The translations under genes and the position numbers were made by a program. Below, piece by piece: positions 45,652 through 53,859 of a stretch of DNA of 64,000 nt. Numbering within the stretch: position 1 is the stretch's first letter; each line of letters opens with the position of its first letter. The notes beneath the pieces are model-generated. The model was not told the DNA's origin. It searched no databases and saw nothing but the letters and a program-made list of their open reading frames with translations. Origin of the DNA: Microbulbifer agarilyticus (GTDB lineage: Bacteria; Pseudomonadota; Gammaproteobacteria; Pseudomonadales; Cellvibrionaceae); assembly GCF_020171345.1 (NCBI RefSeq), contig NZ_JAIUZM010000002.1, forward strand, positions 248,001 through 312,000. Direction: 5' to 3'.

Positions 45652-46976
45652 AATTGTGGCGTATTGCGAGTCTGTCGCTGTTCGTGTTCGCGCTTGTCGG
45701 AGCCGGTTGCTCCAGCAAAAGTGATGGGGCACTGGAAAAAGTTGCATCGACAGAGTCGGATGTAACCCATGTTGCCAGTGAATCCGGTCGCTTGTTAATT
45801 GTGGGTGGTGCACTGAGAAGTGATAACAAAGATGTTTATCGGGCGTTTATCGAATCTATACCTCCTCAGCTGCCCAGCGTAGCGATCGTACCGGCGGCCT
45901 CTGGTCGGCCCGCGCACTACGCGCAGCAGTTTGCCGACGATCTGCGCCACTTCGGTTTTGCGGGTGACATTCGTGTGCTGCCCATCGCGGTAAAGGATGA
46001 TGCCTCGACCGAATCGGTGGATGAAAGTCTGTGGCGTGATGGTGGCAACGACGCAGTGCTTGCGGAGGCGTTGGCGGATGTTGGTGGTATTTGGTTTGTG
46101 GGCGGGGATCAGACCAGAATCACCGGTACATTGCTCGGACCAGACGGGGAAGATGGTCCGGTGCTCGCCGCAATACGCGCACAGCTGTCGCGTGGCGCCG
46201 TTGTTGGCGGCACCAGCGCCGGCGCGGCGATCATGAGCGAAACCATGATCGCCGCGGGAGACTCCTTGAGTGCGCTGACACTGCCCAGCGTTGAAGTGTA
46301 CGCGGGCATGGACAGTCAGGAGTCTGGACAGTTGTTGCTGGCTCGCGGTCTCGGTTTCCTACCCTTTGGCGTGGTGGATCAGCACTTTGATCGCAAGGCG
46401 CGTCTGGGGCGCTTGATCCGGGCACTGGGCTTTTCCTCTGACGCGGCTTCCCAGGTTGGCTATGGGGTGGATGAAGACACCGCACTGCTGGTAAACCTCG
46501 AAAACAAGACCATGAAAGTGCTGGGCGCTGGCAACCTGGTGGTGGCCGATGGCCGTACTGCGCAATTTGCGCCTGAAGAGGGGCCATTCGCGGCCAAAGG
46601 TTTGCGTCTCAGTGTTTTGAGCGGGGGGGATACCCTGGCCTGGGAAACTGGTGAAGTCACGATTGCTGGCAGTGAAACCCCCGGCCATGAAGCCTTTGGT
46701 TATCGCGCGACCCAGGGCGCCGGTATCGCACTCGCAAACCAGCGCCTGGATCATTTGCTCGGCTTTTCCTTGCTGGATAATCGAGAAGTGCGTGAGTTGC
46801 GGCGCTACGCGTTTAACGACGAAACGGGGCAGGGGGTATTGTTCCAGTTTCAGCAGACCGAGCAGTCTCGGGGCTTCTGGCGCTATGGTTCTGGTACCAA
46901 AGACCAGTACTCGATCGTTGATGTCGCCCTGGATGTGGTCCCGGTTGCGGTCACCGTGACACCGCCTTCTAGCTAA
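45648..46976 (+). CDS. Second cyanophycinase, predicted lipoprotein
   Basis: A 442-residue S51-family serine peptidase with a lipoprotein signal (IASLSLFVFALVGAGC; Cys21) and Ser at +2, consistent with outer-membrane anchoring. The peptidase domain starts around residue 46 (GRLLIVGGA). The triad is Ser190 in GGTSAGAAI, His246 in DQHFDRKARLGRL and Glu276 in GVDEDTA. A C-terminal extension of about 150 residues continues beyond the usual 270-residue cyanophycinase. It differs from the first enzyme in lacking the PPC domain and being lipid-anchored, so it may process cyanophycin at the cell surface or in the periplasm. ATG overlaps the AraC stop by four bases, implying translational coupling. 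Confidence 0.88.
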   Translation: MKLWRIASLSLFVFALVGAGCSSKSDGALEKVASTESDVTHVASESGRLLIVGGALRSDNKDVYRAFIESIPPQLPSVAIVPAASGRPAHYAQQFADDLRHFGFAGDIRVLPIAVKDDASTESVDESLWRDGGNDAVLAEALADVGGIWFVGGDQTRITGTLLGPDGEDGPVLAAIRAQLSRGAVVGGTSAGAAIMSETMIAAGDSLSALTLPSVEVYAGMDSQESGQLLLARGLGFLPFGVVDQHFDRKARLGRLIRALGFSSDAASQVGYGVDEDTALLVNLENKTMKVLGAGNLVVADGRTAQFAPEEGPFAAKGLRLSVLSGGDTLAWETGEVTIAGSETPGHEAFGYRATQGAGIALANQRLDHLLGFSLLDNREVRELRRYAFNDETGQGVLFQFQQTEQSRGFWRYGSGTKDQYSIVDVALDVVPVAVTVTPPSS

Positions 46977-47309
46977 CTTTTCAATTTCTACCGGCTGGTC
47001 CATGTGATTTACCCCATTGACTGGCTGGTCTGCTATTTTCTCGGCGTTTCAGCCCGTTTCTCGGCCTTGCCTCTCTACTTTCTTTACTCCCTCGCGATTA
47101 CTGGTCTCAAACCGCGCAACTACTCGTGGCCCGCTGGCACTAGGCTAGTGCTATTCGTGCGGCGGTGGCCTCTTTGCGACTGAGGCGCGACTGAGTTGCG
47201 AATAGCGGTTGCACCACTTCCGGTCTTGCCTCTAGAATGTGATCACATTTTACGGCGCTGTCTGCAATGTATAGATGGCGCAGGCATTTTTCGAGTCAGG
47301 AGTGAGTTC
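46977..47309 (+). promoter_or_regulatory. Gene-free control region upstream of the putrescine aminotransferase gene
   Basis: These 333 bases hold no gene I can support. The key element is the perfect 14-bp palindrome AATGTGATCACATT at 47236-47249, about 60 bases before the ATG at 47310. TATAGA (47270-47275) downstream could be a -10, placing the palindrome over the -35 region. The spacing is unlike a CRP site (no 6-bp centre), so a different dimeric regulator is expected. AGGAG at 47298-47302 is the SD. Confidence 0.5.
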
Positions 47310-48659
47310 ATGAACAAAAATCAGCTACAACAGCATGACCGCGATCACCTGTTGCATCCGTTTACCGATTTCCACGACCTTGGCAAACAGGGCACCCGTG
47401 TAATCACCAGTGCGGAAGGTCCGTACATTACCGATATTGATGGCCACACCATGCTCGACGGCATGTCCGGCCTGTGGTGCTGTAACCTCGGTTATAGCCG
47501 TCGGGAAATCAGTGAAGCCATCTACGAGCAGCTTAACAAGCTGCCGTTCTACAACAGCTTCTTCCAGTGCACCACCGTGCCCTCCATTGAGCTCGCCGAC
47601 CTGCTTTCCGAGGTGACTCCGGCTGGTATGAACAACGTGTTCTTCACCGGTTCCGGTAGTGAGGCCAATGACACCAACCTGCGAATCATCCGTCGCTACT
47701 GGGATCTGAAAGATCAGCCGCAGAAGCGCATTGTTATCTCCCGCCAGAACGCCTATCACGGTTCCACCATTGGTGGTGCCAGCCTGGGTGGCATGAGTGG
47801 TATGCACAAGCAGTTCCAGGCGCTGGACTACATTGAGCACATTCAGCAGCCATACTGGTTCGGTGAAGGTGGTGACATGTCACCGGAAGAGTTTGGTATC
47901 TACGCCGCGCGTTGTCTGGATGAAAAAATCCAGGAACTGGGGCCGGAAAAAGTAGCCGCCTTTATCGCCGAGCCAATTCAGGGTGCGGGTGGTGTGATTA
48001 TTCCGCCGGAAACTTACTGGCCGGAAGTGAAGAAGGTTCTGGATCAGTACGACATCCTGCTGGTAATGGATGAGGTGATCTTTGGCTTCGGGCGCACCGG
48101 TGAATGGTTTGGTGCGGATTACTACGGTATGAAGCCGGACCTGATGACCTTTGCCAAGGCAGTGACCAATGGTTACTTCCCGCTGGGCGGCACCATGGTG
48201 AGCGACCGTGTGGCGGAAGTCATCAAGGCCAAGGGCGGCGAGTTTACCCATGGTTATACTTACTCTGCGCACCCGGCAGCCTGTATGGCGGGTATCGTGA
48301 CCGTCAACATCCTGCGCAATGAAAAGATCATTGAAAACGTGCGTGATGTCACCGGACCATACCTTGCCAAGCGCTGGGCGGAACTGGCTGATCACCCAAT
48401 CGTGGGCGAGGCGCGAACTCTCGGCCTGGTAGGTGCACTGGAACTGGTGAAAGATAAAGGCAGCCGCGCGCGCTTTGACGATGACTGCACTGCTGGTGCT
48501 GTTTGTCGCGATATGAGCATCAAGAACGGACTGGTGATGCGGGCAACTGGCGACACCATGATTATTGCTCCGCCGCTGATTCTGGATACCGCACATATTG
48601 ACGAGCTGGTGGACAAGGCGCACCGTGCGCTGGATGAAACCGCCAAGGCTATGGCGTAA
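47310..48659 (+). CDS. spuC: Putrescine-pyruvate/omega-amino acid aminotransferase, SpuC type
   Basis: A 449-residue class III PLP aminotransferase. The PLP lysine is near residue 282 in FAKAVTNGYFPLGG, with VMDEVIFGFGRTGEWFG supplying the PLP-stacking Asp and FTGSGSEANDTNLRIIRRYW the phosphate loop. The LWCCNLGYSRREI and PFYNSFFQCTTVPSIELA segments are typical of the SpuC branch, which transfers the amino group of putrescine (or similar diamines/omega-amines) to pyruvate. AGGAG before the ATG fixes the start. Paired with a gamma-glutamylputrescine synthetase-like gene downstream, this points to polyamine nitrogen use, possibly fed by arginine from cyanophycin. Confidence 0.85.
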   Translation: MNKNQLQQHDRDHLLHPFTDFHDLGKQGTRVITSAEGPYITDIDGHTMLDGMSGLWCCNLGYSRREISEAIYEQLNKLPFYNSFFQCTTVPSIELADLLSEVTPAGMNNVFFTGSGSEANDTNLRIIRRYWDLKDQPQKRIVISRQNAYHGSTIGGASLGGMSGMHKQFQALDYIEHIQQPYWFGEGGDMSPEEFGIYAARCLDEKIQELGPEKVAAFIAEPIQGAGGVIIPPETYWPEVKKVLDQYDILLVMDEVIFGFGRTGEWFGADYYGMKPDLMTFAKAVTNGYFPLGGTMVSDRVAEVIKAKGGEFTHGYTYSAHPAACMAGIVTVNILRNEKIIENVRDVTGPYLAKRWAELADHPIVGEARTLGLVGALELVKDKGSRARFDDDCTAGAVCRDMSIKNGLVMRATGDTMIIAPPLILDTAHIDELVDKAHRALDETAKAMA

Positions 48660-48670
48660 TATCCAAACTA

Positions 48671-48698
48671 GGCCTCCACTAGGTTTGTAGTGGGGGCC
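48671..48698 (+). terminator. Hairpin between spuC and the glutamine synthetase-like gene
   Basis: GGCCTCCACTA (48671-48681) pairs with TAGTGGGGGCC (48688-48698), one G-U wobble, around a 6-base loop. GTTCCCTTTC follows, a poor U-tract, so it is a weak terminator or attenuator rather than a full stop. Confidence 0.4.
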
Positions 48699-48740
48699 GT
48701 TCCCTTTCAACAGCATCCTTCAACAGCGTGAAGCCCTTTT

Positions 48741-50126
48741 ATGGCAGCAAAAGAAAAATACCAGCCGCCCGCGGAAATCCTCGAGACCTCGAATGCGTTC
48801 CTTGCGGATCACCCGGACCTTAAATGGATCGAAGGCTTCGCCTTTGACATTAACGGTGTGCCGAGGGGGAAGTGGCTGCCCGCAGATTCCGCCAAAAAAT
48901 TATTGAAGGGTGGCTTGCAGATGCCCCGCAGTGCCGTGAGCCTGGATATTTGGGGTCGCGATATTGAAAACAGTCCGCTGGTATTTGCCAGTGGTGATAG
49001 TGATGGGGTGTGCCAACCGGTCTCGCCAATTTGTCTGGCACCATGGCATCGGGAGCAGACCGCACAGCTGCACATGCAGTTGCACGAAGCCGACGGTTCT
49101 GTGCTTTACGCAGACCCGCGCGCGCAACTGCAGAAAGTGGTTGAACGCCTCGCGCGTCTGGGGCTGAAGGCCGTGTGTGCTACCGAGGTGGAGTTCTACC
49201 TGTTGCGCGAGGACGCCGATGAATTGGGGCGCCCGCGTCCGGTTAGTGACAATGACAGCGAGCTGGTGCCTTCTACCGATGTGTACGACCTGGCAGAGTT
49301 GGATGCCCAGCGGCATTTCTTTGCCGATGTGCGCGCTGCCTGTGAAGAGCAGGGGATTCCTGCTGATTCTATTCTTTCCGAATGCGCACCCGGCCAGTTT
49401 GAAATCAATTTACTGCATAGTGATGACCCGGTAAAAGTTGCCGACCAGACCCTGTTGTTCAAACGTCTGTTAAAAGGTGTTGCACGCAGTCATGGGCTTC
49501 GGGTCAGCACCATGGCCAAGCCATTTGGAGAGCTGGCCGGTAATGGTATGCATGTGCATATGAGCCTGGTCGATAAAGATGGCAATAACGTCTTTAACGA
49601 CGGCACCGATGAAGGCTCTGAATTATTGCAGCAAGCCGTGGCGGGTATGATGGCGACTGCTAATGACGCCATGGCGATTTTTGCGCCCCACGCAAACTCC
49701 TACCGCCGTTTTCAGGAAAGTAGTCATGCGCCCTTGAATCTGTGTTGGGGCTACGACAACCGAACGGTGACATTCCGTATTCCCGCCAGTGAGCCAGCTG
49801 CGCGCCGCATTGAGCACCGTATCGCCGGTGCCGATGTGAACGCATATCTAGTGTTGGCCGCCATCCTTGCCGGAGTTTGTCATGGTTTGGAAAATAAGCT
49901 CCGGCCAGGTGCAGCGGTGGAAGGTGATGCGTATCAGGTGGAGAGCGAACAGCTCATCAATACCTGGAGTGGCGCGCTGAAGCGCTTCGAGCAAAGTACA
50001 TTGTGGCGTGAATACCTTGATCCGGAATTTGTGGATCTGTTTGTATTATTGAAACGACAGGAGCAGGCGGAAATTGCCGCGCGAGTTACTGATGTTGAAT
50101 ACCAGAGCTATTTGCATCGCGCGTGA
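48741..50126 (+). CDS. Gamma-glutamylpolyamine synthetase (glutamine synthetase family)
   Basis: A 461-residue glutamine-synthetase-fold ligase of the PuuA/SpuI branch, which joins glutamate to putrescine or other amines using ATP. Visible blocks: the N-terminal FAFDINGVPRGKWLP, the metal/glutamate site CATEVEFYLLRED and CAPGQFEINLLH, the ATP-site GNGMHVHMSLVDKDGNN, and NSYRRFQESSHAPLNLCWGYDNRTVTFRIP with a RIEHRIAGADVNAYL finish. The adenylylation loop of true GlnA is missing. Its position after spuC supports a polyamine role. The exact amine cannot be fixed from sequence. Confidence 0.85.
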   Translation: MAAKEKYQPPAEILETSNAFLADHPDLKWIEGFAFDINGVPRGKWLPADSAKKLLKGGLQMPRSAVSLDIWGRDIENSPLVFASGDSDGVCQPVSPICLAPWHREQTAQLHMQLHEADGSVLYADPRAQLQKVVERLARLGLKAVCATEVEFYLLREDADELGRPRPVSDNDSELVPSTDVYDLAELDAQRHFFADVRAACEEQGIPADSILSECAPGQFEINLLHSDDPVKVADQTLLFKRLLKGVARSHGLRVSTMAKPFGELAGNGMHVHMSLVDKDGNNVFNDGTDEGSELLQQAVAGMMATANDAMAIFAPHANSYRRFQESSHAPLNLCWGYDNRTVTFRIPASEPAARRIEHRIAGADVNAYLVLAAILAGVCHGLENKLRPGAAVEGDAYQVESEQLINTWSGALKRFEQSTLWREYLDPEFVDLFVLLKRQEQAEIAARVTDVEYQSYLHRA

Positions 50127-50268
50127 TTTGCCATCGGCAAATACTTTAATGACAAAGCTTCGGCTATTTAATCCGCCACGGCTTTGCTCGGCGCAGTTTA
50201 CTGCCACAATGCAAAGGGTTTGATGTCAGTTCAGGAAGTAGCCGTGCTTGCTCTGCTATACCTAAACA

Positions 50269-50365
50269 CAGACAACTGAGTACTTGTTTGCTCAGTGCGT
50301 CGCAAACTCTCCTCCTGAAAGTGTGTTCGAGAAATCTGGCCCGCCCTATGGCGGGCATTTTTTTT
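50269..50365 (+). ncRNA. Candidate trans-acting small RNA with anti-Shine-Dalgarno motif
   Basis: An extended -10 (TGC TATACC, 50254-50262) would start transcription near 50269. The RNA would begin with a hairpin (ACTGAG 50275-50280 with CTCAGT 50291-50296), then present a single-stranded CTCTCCTCCTG (50307-50317) complementary to ribosome binding sites, and end at the perfect terminator 50339-50365. This layout is typical of Hfq-type regulators. No homologous sRNA is recognised and no good -35 is seen; the terminator may simply end the preceding gene. Confidence 0.35.
50339..50365 (+). terminator. Rho-independent terminator
   Basis: GCCCGCC (50339-50345) pairs with GGCGGGC (50350-50356) around CTAT, followed by A and eight T residues. 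Confidence 0.93.
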
Positions 50366-50534
50366 GGCCGAAAACTTTTTGCAGAAATTTCTTCCCATTT
50401 GCGGGTTAAACCTTAGGCAGTACTTGCTGTTTTTTAGAAAACTCCACCTATACTGAAACTAACCGCACGCACGGGTCATTTTTTGTTCGTTGTCCCCGGC
50501 GGCTATGGAGCATTTAGTGTTAAAAGGAGTTACC

Positions 50535-51350
50535 ATGCGAACCAAGTCTCTTCTTCTGCCGCTGGCGATTGCCGCCGCCAGTGCGACTTCACCGGCGATT
50601 GCCGATTTTACTGGTGGCGATTTCATCTTCCGCGTCGGGGGTTCTTATGTCGACGCGGACAGTACTTCCGTTTTTTCTAACCGCAACGTGATCGATATCG
50701 TGGATCCGGATGATCCAGATTCGACGATTCCGGTAGAGATTCGTGAGCGTATTACTGTCGACAGCGATTCCTCATGGTTTATTAACGGTACCTTCTTTGT
50801 CGCCGACCACTGGGCGGTTGAGTTGTACCACATGAATCAGGCCGACATGGATGCGGACTACACCATTACGGCCACTGGCGATGATATCGATATTCGCCGC
50901 CGCGATCGTCTACGCGGATTTGATACCAGCGTAACCAGTTTGTTTGCCAACTGGTATCCGGTGTGTGTCGAAAGTTGGGTTCAGCCGTATTTTGGTTTGG
51001 GCGTAAACTACACCGATATTAAACAGGATTTCCTGCGTCCCGTCTTTATTGAGGATGTGATCAACGACAACGGTCAGTTTGTTGGTCGGGCTGATCGTGG
51101 TCTCATGAATTTCGGTAGCTCCTGGGGTTGGACCGCGCAGGTAGGTATCGATATTGAATTCGGTCGCAATGCCAATTGGTTGTTCAATGCCTCGGCCATG
51201 TGGGTGGATGCTGATCCTGAGCTCGAGCTGGGTGTTGATAATATCGCCCTGCGAGATGACATTGTCTTTGACACCATCCGCATCAGAGAGGACATGGACT
51301 ACGATTCCTGGATCTTCAATCTGGGTGTGGGCTACAAGTTCAGCTTCTGA
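50535..51350 (+). CDS. ompW: OmpW-family outer-membrane protein
   Basis: A 271-residue protein with a signal peptide (LLLPLAIAAASATSPAIA) and an eight-stranded barrel. Family traits: GDFIFRVGGSYVD at the mature N-terminus, the central LFANWYPV...WVQPYFGLGVNYTDIKQ, GWTAQVGIDIEF, and the closing WIFNLGVGYKFSF with terminal Phe. OmpW forms a narrow hydrophobic channel for small hydrophobic molecules and is often stress-regulated. An acidic insertion (IVDPDDPDSTIP) enlarges an early loop. ATG 50535 is set by AAAAGGAG five bases upstream. Two terminators follow. Confidence 0.88.
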   Translation: MRTKSLLLPLAIAAASATSPAIADFTGGDFIFRVGGSYVDADSTSVFSNRNVIDIVDPDDPDSTIPVEIRERITVDSDSSWFINGTFFVADHWAVELYHMNQADMDADYTITATGDDIDIRRRDRLRGFDTSVTSLFANWYPVCVESWVQPYFGLGVNYTDIKQDFLRPVFIEDVINDNGQFVGRADRGLMNFGSSWGWTAQVGIDIEFGRNANWLFNASAMWVDADPELELGVDNIALRDDIVFDTIRIREDMDYDSWIFNLGVGYKFSF

Positions 51351-51375
51351 TCGAACAAATGCTCCAGACTCCTTC

Positions 51376-51434
51376 GCCCCGGCGCGCCAGGTATGGTGGG
51401 CCGGGGCTTTGTCGTCCCTATCGGGGCGATTTTT
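51376..51434 (+). terminator. Tandem terminators after ompW
   Basis: First hairpin: GCCCCGGC (51376-51383) with GCCGGGGC (51400-51407), short T-run. Second: TCGTCCC (51412-51418) with GGGGCGA (51423-51429), one G-U pair, then five T residues (51430-51434). Confidence 0.75.
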
Positions 51435-51628
51435 GCAGTAGACCCGTTTCTTTTTTCCCTGCTTAGGTGGCGCCGGACTGAGTAGTTTTGCCTCGCAAGT
51501 CGATGGATCTTGCCTAGCAGTCATATCCGCGGCGGTGTATTCTTCGCCCCATTCAGAACCGACGAGTTCCGGTTATTATCGGCGACAACGGATCAATTGC
51601 TAGCCAAAACAATAACTACGGGGAATTT

Positions 51629-53056
51629 ATGACCGCCTTGGGAAATCAAACCGACGGTCCATTGGCCGAATCCAGGCCCCTGAATATTTGCTTGCTCGGA
51701 TATCGGAGCCACCCGCATTGTGGCGGCCAAGGCGTTTACCTGCACTACCTGAGTAAGGCACTCACAGATGCGGGACACAAAGTGGACGTGATTTCTGGGC
51801 AACCCTACCCAGAACTTGACCCGCGTGTACGCCTGATCAAAATGCCAGGCCTCAATTTATACGAACACCCAAGCCCCACTCGGGCACTGAAGTTCAAGCA
51901 TCTGTTGAGTTGGGCAGATTTTTACGAATGGTTTGGCAAACTCACCGGTGGCTTCGTCGAACCATACACCTTTGGCCGGCGAGTTGCCCGTTACTTGCGC
52001 AAGCACGGTCAGAATTACGACGTGGTGCACGACAATCAGTCGCTGTGCTATGGCTTGCTGGATATCGAAAAATCCGGCTTGCCTGTGGTGGCAACCATTC
52101 ATCACCCGATTACCCGTGATCGACAGCTGGCGCTGGATGCCGCGCCGGATTGGTTTTATCGGCTGCTGGTGCGCCGTTGGCACAGTTTCCTCGGCATGCA
52201 GATCCGGGTGTCCCGCAAGCTGAAACATATTGTCACCGTTTCCTCGCAATCCTTTGACGATATCGTGTCGCAGTTTGGTGTGTTGCCTGAACAGCTCAAA
52301 TTGATTTACAACGGTATCGATACGCAGCTGTTCAGGCCACAAGCCGATGTTCGCCAGAACCCCATGCGTATTATGACGACGGCATCGGCAGATCAGCCGC
52401 TGAAGGGACTGCGGTTTCTGTTGCAAGCAGTGGCCTTGCTGCGCGCACGCTATCCGCAGTTGGAATTGTTGGTGGTGGGTAAGCTGCAGGAGGGCGGTGC
52501 GACCGAACAGCTGTTACGTGAACTTGACCTTGAGTCCAGTGTGCGTTTTGTATCGGGAGTCTCCAATGAGGAAATGGCGCGATATTACGCCTCTGCGGGC
52601 ATGGTTGTGTGCCCATCTCTTTATGAGGGGTTTGGTCTTCCCGCGGGTGAAGCCATGGCCTGTGGGGTGCCGGTAATTTCCAGTGATGGCGGTGCATTGC
52701 CCGAAGTTGTGGGTGATGCCGGGCTTGTGGTCCCCGCCGGTGACAGTGGTGCTTTGGCGCGCGCGATCGAACAGGTGCTGCAAGACTCCGATCTGCACGC
52801 ATCTTTAAGTAAAGCGGGGCGCCGTCGTATCGAAGAGCAATTTTCCTGGCAGGTTGCCGCCAAAAAGTTGGTGGCGTATTACCGTGACGTGATGCGTGAG
52901 CCCGCTCAGAAAGCGGCAACGAGCGCCCCTTCGCTACGCCCACAATCACAGGCTTTTCCAAGTGCCTCTTCAGCGATGTCTGCCGAGCAGGCGGAATACA
53001 CCAATACCAGCGGTGAGATAGAAACCAATACCAATAGTCGGGGAGCCGCGGCCTGA
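51629..53056 (+). CDS. GT4-family glycosyltransferase
   Basis: A 475-residue GT-B retaining glycosyltransferase. The acceptor half begins NICLLGYRSHPHCGGQGVYLHYLSKAL (conserved Gly-rich loop), and the donor half has YNGIDTQLFRP, QPLKGLRFLLQA and the nucleotide-sugar site PSLYEGFGLPAGEAMACGVPVISSD (EX7E). The last 55 residues are a low-complexity Ser/Ala/Thr tail. No transmembrane helix is apparent, so it acts on a lipid-linked or soluble acceptor at the cytoplasmic face. Its stop overlaps the following methyltransferase by one base (TGATG), forming a tightly coupled three-gene operon. Confidence 0.9.
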   Translation: MTALGNQTDGPLAESRPLNICLLGYRSHPHCGGQGVYLHYLSKALTDAGHKVDVISGQPYPELDPRVRLIKMPGLNLYEHPSPTRALKFKHLLSWADFYEWFGKLTGGFVEPYTFGRRVARYLRKHGQNYDVVHDNQSLCYGLLDIEKSGLPVVATIHHPITRDRQLALDAAPDWFYRLLVRRWHSFLGMQIRVSRKLKHIVTVSSQSFDDIVSQFGVLPEQLKLIYNGIDTQLFRPQADVRQNPMRIMTTASADQPLKGLRFLLQAVALLRARYPQLELLVVGKLQEGGATEQLLRELDLESSVRFVSGVSNEEMARYYASAGMVVCPSLYEGFGLPAGEAMACGVPVISSDGGALPEVVGDAGLVVPAGDSGALARAIEQVLQDSDLHASLSKAGRRRIEEQFSWQVAAKKLVAYYRDVMREPAQKAATSAPSLRPQSQAFPSASSAMSAEQAEYTNTSGEIETNTNSRGAAA

Positions 53057-53859
53057 TGATTACGGTTGACCCCAAGCTGCTGAATTTGCGACCAGGGCAG
53101 CGTGTGTTGGACCTTGGTTGTGGTGAAGGACGCCATGCAATTCATTTCTCCATTACCGATCAGGTCGAAATCTTTGGCGTCGATTTGAGTGCGCAGGATT
53201 TGGCCACCGCAGCCGAACGCGCGCAACCCTTTGCAGAGAGTGGTCAGCAAGCGGGCAGTTTACAGTTTTGTGTGGGTAATGCGCTGGCGTTGCCGTTTCC
53301 CGCAGATCATTTTGATGTGGTTATTTGCTCAGAGGTACTGGAGCACATCGAGGACTATCAGGGTGTGCTTGGCGAAATTCTGCGCGTGTTAAAGCCGTGC
53401 GGCATATTTGCTGCAACCGTGCCGGCATTTTTCCCGGAGTGGGTGTGCTGGAAATTGTCCGATGCCTATCACCGGGTAGAAGGCGGGCACATCCGTATCT
53501 TTCGCGAAAAAGGCCTGCGCAAAGCGATCGAATCCCTGGGGTTCAAATACTTTGCCCGCCACAAGGCGCATGCGCTGCACGCGCCGTTCTGGTGGCTGAA
53601 ATGCTTGTTCTGGGGGCAGGATAACAAGCCCATCCTGCGTCAGTATCACCGTTTTCTGGTGTGGGACATGATGGAGCGCCCGATACTGACACGCGGACTA
53701 GAAGCCGTGTTGAATCCAGTACTGGGTAAAAGTGTTGCCTTGTATTTTGTAAAGCCATCAGCCGAGCATGATGTACCTGTAGCGCAGGATTCATCAATTG
53801 TTTCAGCGCACGCTAGGTCGGTAAAACAGGCCGCCCTCCCAGAGGAGTCGACGGTATGA
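53056..53859 (+). CDS. Class I SAM-dependent methyltransferase
   Basis: A 267-residue methyltransferase of the UbiE/Methyltransf_11 type. Motif I is VLDLGCGEGRHAIHF (about 16-30), the acidic post-I residue is in FGVDLSAQ, and motif III/IV is FDVVICSEVLEHIEDYQGVLGEILRVLKPCG. A C-terminal part (AFFPEWVCWKLSDAYHRVEGGHIRIF) may form the acceptor site. The substrate is likely a sugar or lipid-linked intermediate given the neighbours. It overlaps the glycosyltransferase gene upstream by one base and the next gene downstream by four bases. Confidence 0.87.
   Translation: MITVDPKLLNLRPGQRVLDLGCGEGRHAIHFSITDQVEIFGVDLSAQDLATAAERAQPFAESGQQAGSLQFCVGNALALPFPADHFDVVICSEVLEHIEDYQGVLGEILRVLKPCGIFAATVPAFFPEWVCWKLSDAYHRVEGGHIRIFREKGLRKAIESLGFKYFARHKAHALHAPFWWLKCLFWGQDNKPILRQYHRFLVWDMMERPILTRGLEAVLNPVLGKSVALYFVKPSAEHDVPVAQDSSIVSAHARSVKQAALPEESTV

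Larger units (their letters stand above)
50127..50534 (+). promoter_or_regulatory. Long intergenic interval with a small-RNA candidate and the OmpW promoter
   Basis: 408 bases without a protein gene. A 7-bp hairpin (ATTTGCC 50126-50132, GGCAAAT 50136-50142) overlaps the upstream stop codon. A small-RNA candidate lies at 50269-50365 (see that entry). For ompW, TTGCTG (50424-50429) and TATACT (50449-50454) are 19 bp apart. AAAAGGAG at 50522-50529 is the SD for the ATG at 50535. Confidence 0.4.

Noticed and set aside
37439-46976. Toxin-antitoxin, phage or CRISPR-linked defence system in this accessory-looking region
   Set aside because: No integrase, transposase, repeat-spacer array or toxin-like pair was found; all genes fit polymer utilisation.
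47236-47249. CRP binding site
   Set aside because: The TGTGA and TCACA half-sites abut without the 6-bp centre required for CRP.
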